NCBI GenBank assembly: GCA_028671895.1
Contig: CM053795.1
Coordinates: 9,445,501-9,509,500 of the forward strand
DNA length: 64,000 bases
Direction: 5' to 3'
DNA from: Oenanthe sinensis
Lineage: Eukaryota; Streptophyta; Magnoliopsida; Apiales; Apiaceae
A program made the position numbers and the translations under genes. This document shows positions 59,119 through 64,000 of this stretch, piece after piece (the first letter of the stretch is position 1; every line of letters starts with the position of its first letter). A model generated the notes under the pieces. It was not told where the DNA came from. It saw nothing but the letters and a program-made list of their open reading frames with translations, and ran no database searches.

Positions 59119-61625
59119 ATGTTTATGAGTATGAAGAAGGTTAAATCGTCAACCACGAAAGCAAAGGATTTCATCTTGAAGATCTTATGAAGGTTAGCCC
59201 CAGCTAGATTAGTTGGGGGAATCGTAGCTGCCATCATAGCATTTGTTATTGTACTTATTCTTATGATCTTACTAAGCGACACCCATATGTCATATCTGTC
59301 AACAAGTTCAAGATGGATTGTCAACGCAAAAACAGGAAAACGTGTGAAATTAGCTTGCATAAATTGGCCTGGTCACATGTATCCCATGATACCAGAGGGT
59401 CTTCACAAGAAACCTTTGAAAAACATTACAGAAAGTATTTTTCAGATGGGTTTCAACTGCGTCCGTCTCACTTGGGCTACTCAAATGCTCACTCATGATT
59501 CATACAACAAGCTTACGGTTACCGAGTCCCTTAACAAATGGGGTTTGACAGCAGCTAAATTTGGTATGAATATAAGCAATCCTCAGTTGATGAACCTTAC
59601 ACTTGTTGATGCACAGAAGGCTGTGATTGATGCCCTTGGGGAGAAAAATATCATGGTTGTGCTTGATAACCATGTCAGCCTTCCGATATGGTGCTGTGAT
59701 TGGAATGACGGAAATGGATTCTTTAAGGACGAACATTTTGATCCAAAGGAATGGCTGCAAGGATTATCTGTCATTTCGAAGCGGTATAGAGGAAACCCTA
59801 CGGTATGTAAATCTCATCGAACTATATAATTAATAATCTGTAAATTTCACTTATGCACAATATTATTGGTTATTAACGAGACAGCACTGCTTGTCCTTTT
59901 CTAATAAAGGAAATTATTATATGTTGGCTTTGATGTTTGATGGATTTTGAAGGCTTATCTGATTGTAGAGTGCTGCTTATATACTTAACATGCAAAATAG
60001 GACTGATAAGGAATGCAATTTGCTTGTAGTTAATCTTTTCTCAGACATAAAGATGAGTATGTGGACCTATTTCTAGTACTTGTTGTTCTCTTTGTGTTAG
60101 TTTCTATGTTTTCTTCTACAACTAAAGAAACTAGAAGAATTAAAGTAAACAAAAAATAAAGGACATTTTCGTTGCTTATATTTGAATTTAAGAAAAGTAG
60201 AGATTATGACCTTTCTAATTGTTTCTATTTGAATCTTTTCACCATGAAAAATTACCAAGCAGAAGTCAAGCAAAGCAATTACCGGGACTTTCATTTTATT
60301 TGTGTGTTGAATTTTCTTAATAATAAGAGGAAGACAATTTACTGCTAAGACATTGAATTCCGTAACATTATACTTTTATGTTCATATACAGGTAGTAGCT
60401 GTGAGCATCAGGAATGAGTTACGTGGACCACGCCAAAACGAGTATGACTGGCACCAATTTATGGAGGAGGGTGCAAATGCAGTCCACCTAGAAAATCTAG
60501 ATGTTCTGATAATTGTCTCAGGCTTATCATTTGAATCTGATCTCAGCTTCTTGAAGAAACAAAGATTGAATTTGGGAATGAATGTGAACAAAAAGTTAGT
60601 GTACGAGGCACACTGGTATGAATTTGGAAATCCATCAGAAAAATGGATCTTCCAGACAAATGAGTTCTGTGCAGATATCACCCAATGGTTCATGAACCAA
60701 ACTGGTTATTTGTTGACTGGCAAGAGCCCAACTCCACTATTTTTAAGTGAATTTGGTAAGGATCAGCGGGGTGTAAACGAGGCAGAGAACAGATACTTCG
60801 CTTGCTTGATGGCATTTCTCGTGGAGAAGGATCTTGAATGGGCCTTGTGGGGTTTGCAAGGGAGCTATATGCTTAGAGAAGGTCAAATTGAATGGGAGGA
60901 GCCTTATGGCATGTATGATTTCTCCTGGGACAACCTAAGAAATTCTTCAGTGTTGCAGAATCTACAACTTAGTCAACGGATGATTCAAGGTATATGGCCG
61001 TGTGGATACATTTTTGTTATTTTCTTAATTGATCACAATGACTACATATTCATAGTTTTAAGTTATATATGTCTTGTGACATTACAAACAATTTAGTTTC
61101 GTTTTGATTAGCATCAGTATATGATAATATAGTAACTACTGCAAATTGCCAGAGTACAAATACTGATTGATGTACATTCTTTAAAGTGCAGATCCAACAT
61201 CGGATCACAAAACATATCATTTAATGTATCATCCACAAACTGGCCGCTGTATTCATGTAGGCAAGCATAACATTACCGCATCGGATTGCAATAAGTTGAA
61301 TCGATGGGGTTACAGTGGAGATAATGGTCCAATTCATTTACTCGGGACCTCCACTTGTTTGACTGTCGAGGGCGATGATCATCCAGTAAAGGTTACAAAC
61401 GATTGTTCGAGCCAGAAGAGTGTATGGAAGTTTGTTTCGAAATCAAGAATGCATTTAGCTGCCAAAGATGATAAAGGAAGAGACTTGTGTTTGGAATGGA
61501 ACTCGTCAAACTCAACAATTGTGACCAAGAAGTGCTTATGCTTGGGAGATAATTTGCAAGATATTTCTTGGTGCAACGAAAATCCCCAGCGCCAATGGTT
61601 TAAGCTTGTTCAAACAAATATATGA
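59119..61625 (+). CDS. GH5 (cellulase-family) glycoside hydrolase with ricin-B-like tail; in-frame stop near N-terminus
   Basis: Probably acts on cell-wall or other beta-glycans. Coding exons are up to 59802, 60392-60989 and 61192-61625 (stop). The frame from the first ATG (59119, MFMSMKKVKSSTTKAKDF) meets TGA at 59188-59190. It then continues in the same frame through a hydrophobic membrane segment (LVGGIVAAIIAFVIVLILMI). The first ATG after the stop is at 59263 and gives 523 residues but keeps only the end of that segment. The GH5 signatures are intact: acid/base Glu in VAVSIRNELRG (residue 189 from the later Met) and nucleophile Glu in LFLSEFGKD (residue 300). The last exon encodes a Cys-rich, ricin-B-lectin-like domain (TGRCIHVG, QRQWFK). 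Either translation starts late, changing targeting, or this is a recent pseudogene. Confidence 0.85.
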
Positions 61626-62274
61626 TGCTTATGTTGCATGTTTTGTATAGTCATTTGTCATCAAATAAATTAGTGCAGTTAATTTCCAAGATGGAGAGGC
61701 ATTTTAACAGTTTGACCCTCAACTCTGCACTCCATTGGCACTGTGCAAATGCCTTTGGTGTTTGAAATCTACTGGCCCTTGTCATGTACTAGATGTTAGG
61801 CAAATGGGTTTCATAGGATAATATTCTTATAGGAGCTTACCTAGATATTTATGCCATCCTCAATATTTTGTGCTTATTTTAGCATCAAAACGCTATGGGA
61901 TTAAGTAAACAATAATAGTAACCAAGTAAAGATTAAAAATATCACAAAAAATAAGAATTCTTCTAAAAAAAACTCTCTCTTGTGTCTCAACTTCTAAACA
62001 CGTATGGATTATAACTCAAGTTTATCTTTATGTGCTTCTGGCCAAAAAACAAACAGCAATACAACAAGTGGGAAATTAAATAAATTCGAGGACGGTGTAC
62101 CAGTGTAGCATTATCACATGATGTAAATCAAATAATAATAATAATAAAATAACTTGGCAACCATGGTGGCTGCTTCATAAAATATGATAAAATTCAATTA
62201 TTATTACCAAAGCTGGAAAATATTTTACACAAATCAAATCGAATCAACACCTCAAAAATGATAAAAACAATGGC
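61626..62274. other. Convergent intergenic region
   Basis: The 3' flanks of the GH5 gene (plus) and the LEA_2 gene (minus) meet here in about 650 bp. A small (AAT)n run lies near 62130-62145. No gene is seen. Confidence 0.5.
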
Positions 62275-62952
62275 CTAAAACTTAACAGATTTAGTACAAG
62301 TCTGATCTTGAACAGTCTGATTAGCTATAATAATAGTGGAACTACAATCCAATTTCACGCCAACTGTCTTCTTAACTATATCTATGATCTCCACCCTCCC
62401 TCTAATGCTGGTTTTCGTAAATAATGTCAACGATCCCGTCGTTAAATCCCCTGCCAATCGAGGAACGCTGGATATTTTTTCCAGCAAGAAATTCGTAGTC
62501 ACCGTCATTTGAATTGTTTTCTTTGCCTTGGCATTCCCCTGAGGAATATGAGCTTCACCAATAAGTACATTTCCATAGTATATTTCTGTTGTAGCATTCT
62601 TGTACTTGAATGATGCTATGTTTGGATTTTTCACCGACACATCTGCTAAGAGTGTCAAATTTGTAGTTGGTACAAGATTTCTTGGATCGACGCCTTCTAG
62701 TCCCCTGATGGAAACATTTCTCAGATTTATTTTCGGATCCTTGACCTTGAAAACGGTTAAAAAGAGTACCAATAATATTATTCCTATGATCACTAGTACT
62801 GCAGAGGTGCACCCGCAGCACTGCAAACATCTTCTCCGGACACGCTTTTTTTCGACCTCATCATCTGTTGATCGTGGCGTGACAGTGTCGTTGGGGATCG
62901 CGATTCGATGAGATTCAGGGGCCAAGGGATTTTCTTGCTCGTTCTCGACCAT
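62275..62952 (-). CDS. LEA_2 / NDR1-HIN1-like (NHL) membrane protein
   Basis: A small membrane-anchored protein of a family linked to stress and defence responses. The single exon encodes 225 residues from the ATG at 62952, which has a strong start context (CAGCCATGG). There is a charged cytosolic N-terminus ending in KKRVRRRCLQCCGC, one transmembrane helix (about 50-70, VLVIIGIILLVLFLTVF), and then a LEA_2 beta-sandwich domain with the expected LTLLADVSVKNPN motif. The Cys cluster before the helix is a possible palmitoylation site (inference). It lacks the NDR1 C-terminal GPI-like signal. Complete, with a TATATATA box at 63071-63078. Whether it acts in defence or abiotic stress is not visible. 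Confidence 0.9.
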   Translation of the reverse strand: MVENEQENPLAPESHRIAIPNDTVTPRSTDDEVEKKRVRRRCLQCCGCTSAVLVIIGIILLVLFLTVFKVKDPKINLRNVSIRGLEGVDPRNLVPTTNLTLLADVSVKNPNIASFKYKNATTEIYYGNVLIGEAHIPQGNAKAKKTIQMTVTTNFLLEKISSVPRLAGDLTTGSLTLFTKTSIRGRVEIIDIVKKTVGVKLDCSSTIIIANQTVQDQTCTKSVKF

Positions 62953-63070
62953 GGCTGAAGAAATTGGTTCAGGAGGTTGATGTTGATGAGTGAATGTTTT
63001 GGAGAAATGAGTACAATTGTACAAAGTTGAATATTTGATGCTATGCTTATTGCTAAGAGTTCAGGTTGGG

Positions 63071-63078
63071 TATATATA
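63071..63078 (-). promoter_or_regulatory. TATA box of the LEA_2 gene
   Basis: TATATATA lies 119 bp upstream of the chosen start codon. Confidence 0.6.
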
Positions 63079-64000
63079 TGGTATGCGGCTCTAAAAGCAT
63101 GTGGTGTATATTTTACGTGTAGTACGCGTTTCCGTGGTGCACTTGTATATTGACGAATGTGAGGACTTATTTTTCAAGACTTGGCTACATACCGGAAACT
63201 GTTATACTTCAATATTAAATATTATTAGCGAAAACACAGATGTTGACGGGGTCTATGTATGGTGTGTGTTATTGTAATAATAATTCATGGCAGCTTCTAA
63301 TCTTCTATATATGTTAGTGTTTTAATTTTCAACTTCACTAGAAATAAACTAGAGGCGTGTAAAGGCGGCTAGAGCAGATATGAGTTACGGAGTAGTATAT
63401 TATATATATGGAGCATCAGCATCAATACTACTATTTCTTACGCCTAATTTATGATTATATAGCGTTGCAAATTTGAATGATATATATATATATATAGCTC
63501 CCGTATATCCGCGATTTATTGGTTCGGCGTCTACGGTGAGGTTTTAAAGCTTAAATTTTTTCGACAATCATTTAGAAGGTTAAATTTTAAAAAATCATAA
63601 ATATATTTATAACTTTAATACATTTTGAATAATTTAATTGCCAATAATAATATATTTATAAATAAAATTTAATAGATATTTAAAAATGAAAATTTAAAAT
63701 TTTGTGAGATTCTAAATAAATTTAAAAATTCACCCTTAAATTTTAATATATTACGTACTTAAATTTATAAATATATTCTCTTATTTTTATTTGTAAAATT
63801 ATCTTAGTCTCGGCAAATTTTTCAGGAATATATGCTTGTACTTTTAACTTACGACCTCATTTGATAAACCATAAAACCAATGTAGCATGAACATGGAAGT
63901 CAATGAAAAATAGAAACCGGTCTTATAAAATGTTGCAGTTCCTCCCTCCATTGTTGACGGAACCCAGTGGGCCTGATCCATGAAACTTTGCGTATCTGGG
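63079..64000. other. Upstream flank of the LEA_2 gene, no further gene
   Basis: AT-rich, with a short (TA)n run near 63480-63496. I see no coding frame or transposon ends up to the window border. Confidence 0.45.

Noticed and set aside
62950..63024. Upstream extension of the LEA_2 protein to 63024
   Set aside because: The extension would start at a TTG, not an ATG; the ATG at 62952 has a strong context and fits family length.
1..64000. CRISPR arrays, operons or other prokaryotic systems
   Set aside because: The window is a spliced plant nuclear sequence; no regular spacer-repeat array or polycistronic layout is present.
1..64000. A biosynthetic gene cluster linking phospholipase, dioxygenase and ERFs
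   Set aside because: The genes are far apart, belong to unrelated processes and are separated by repeat-rich DNA; nothing in the sequence ties them together.

Overview
The window is nuclear DNA from a flowering plant, most likely a eudicot; an asterid such as a carrot relative is possible but not proven. The evidence is AT-rich intergenic DNA, GT-AG spliced genes with short exons, plant-only gene families (oleosin, AP2/ERF, RABD2, chloroplast ribosomal protein L19, LEA_2) and many short inverted-repeat transposons with CTCCCTCC ends. Exon structures were rebuilt by hand from splice sites and reading-frame continuity.

Layout. At 1.1-4.0 kb (minus) lies a five-exon gene for chloroplast ribosomal protein bL19c, with a Tourist-like MITE in its long fourth intron. 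At 5.1-6.7 kb (minus) is a seven-exon gene of unknown function with a C-terminal coiled coil. At 7.9-9.7 kb is a defective Mutator-like element with 142-bp terminal repeats. At 10.9-13.8 kb (plus) is an eight-exon RABD2-type Rab GTPase. From 14 to 20 kb there are MITEs, a hAT-type element and gene fragments. At 20.5-22.2 kb (minus) is an intronless class I phospholipase A1. From 22 to 38 kb no intact gene was found; this stretch is dominated by a tandem duplication (25.93-32.95 kb, unit about 2.9 kb) whose second copy alone carries three insertions. At 38.8-40.8 kb (minus) is a GA20-oxidase-like 2-oxoglutarate dioxygenase, divergent from an oleosin (41.8-42.3 kb, plus) with a seed/ABA-type promoter. 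Two group-IX-like ERF factors (47.1 and 51.8 kb, both minus) form a tandem pair. A solo-LTR-like block sits at 53.0-54.1 kb. At 59.1-61.6 kb (plus) is a GH5 cellulase-family gene with a ricin-B-like tail and an in-frame stop near its N-terminus. At 62.3-63.0 kb (minus) is a LEA_2/NHL membrane protein.

The genes do not form a cluster or pathway. They are housekeeping (bL19c, RABD2), lipid (phospholipase, oleosin), regulatory (ERFs) and wall or stress genes (GH5, LEA_2) separated by transposon-rich DNA. The most notable material is structural. Three inverted-repeat elements have perfect 9-bp target duplications; two belong to one family, and one of these has its empty site preserved in the sister copy of the tandem duplication. 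A Stowaway MITE lies 33 nt inside an intron. A GGGCT pentamer repeat has been recruited as coding sequence. The GH5 gene has a premature stop just before its membrane segment.
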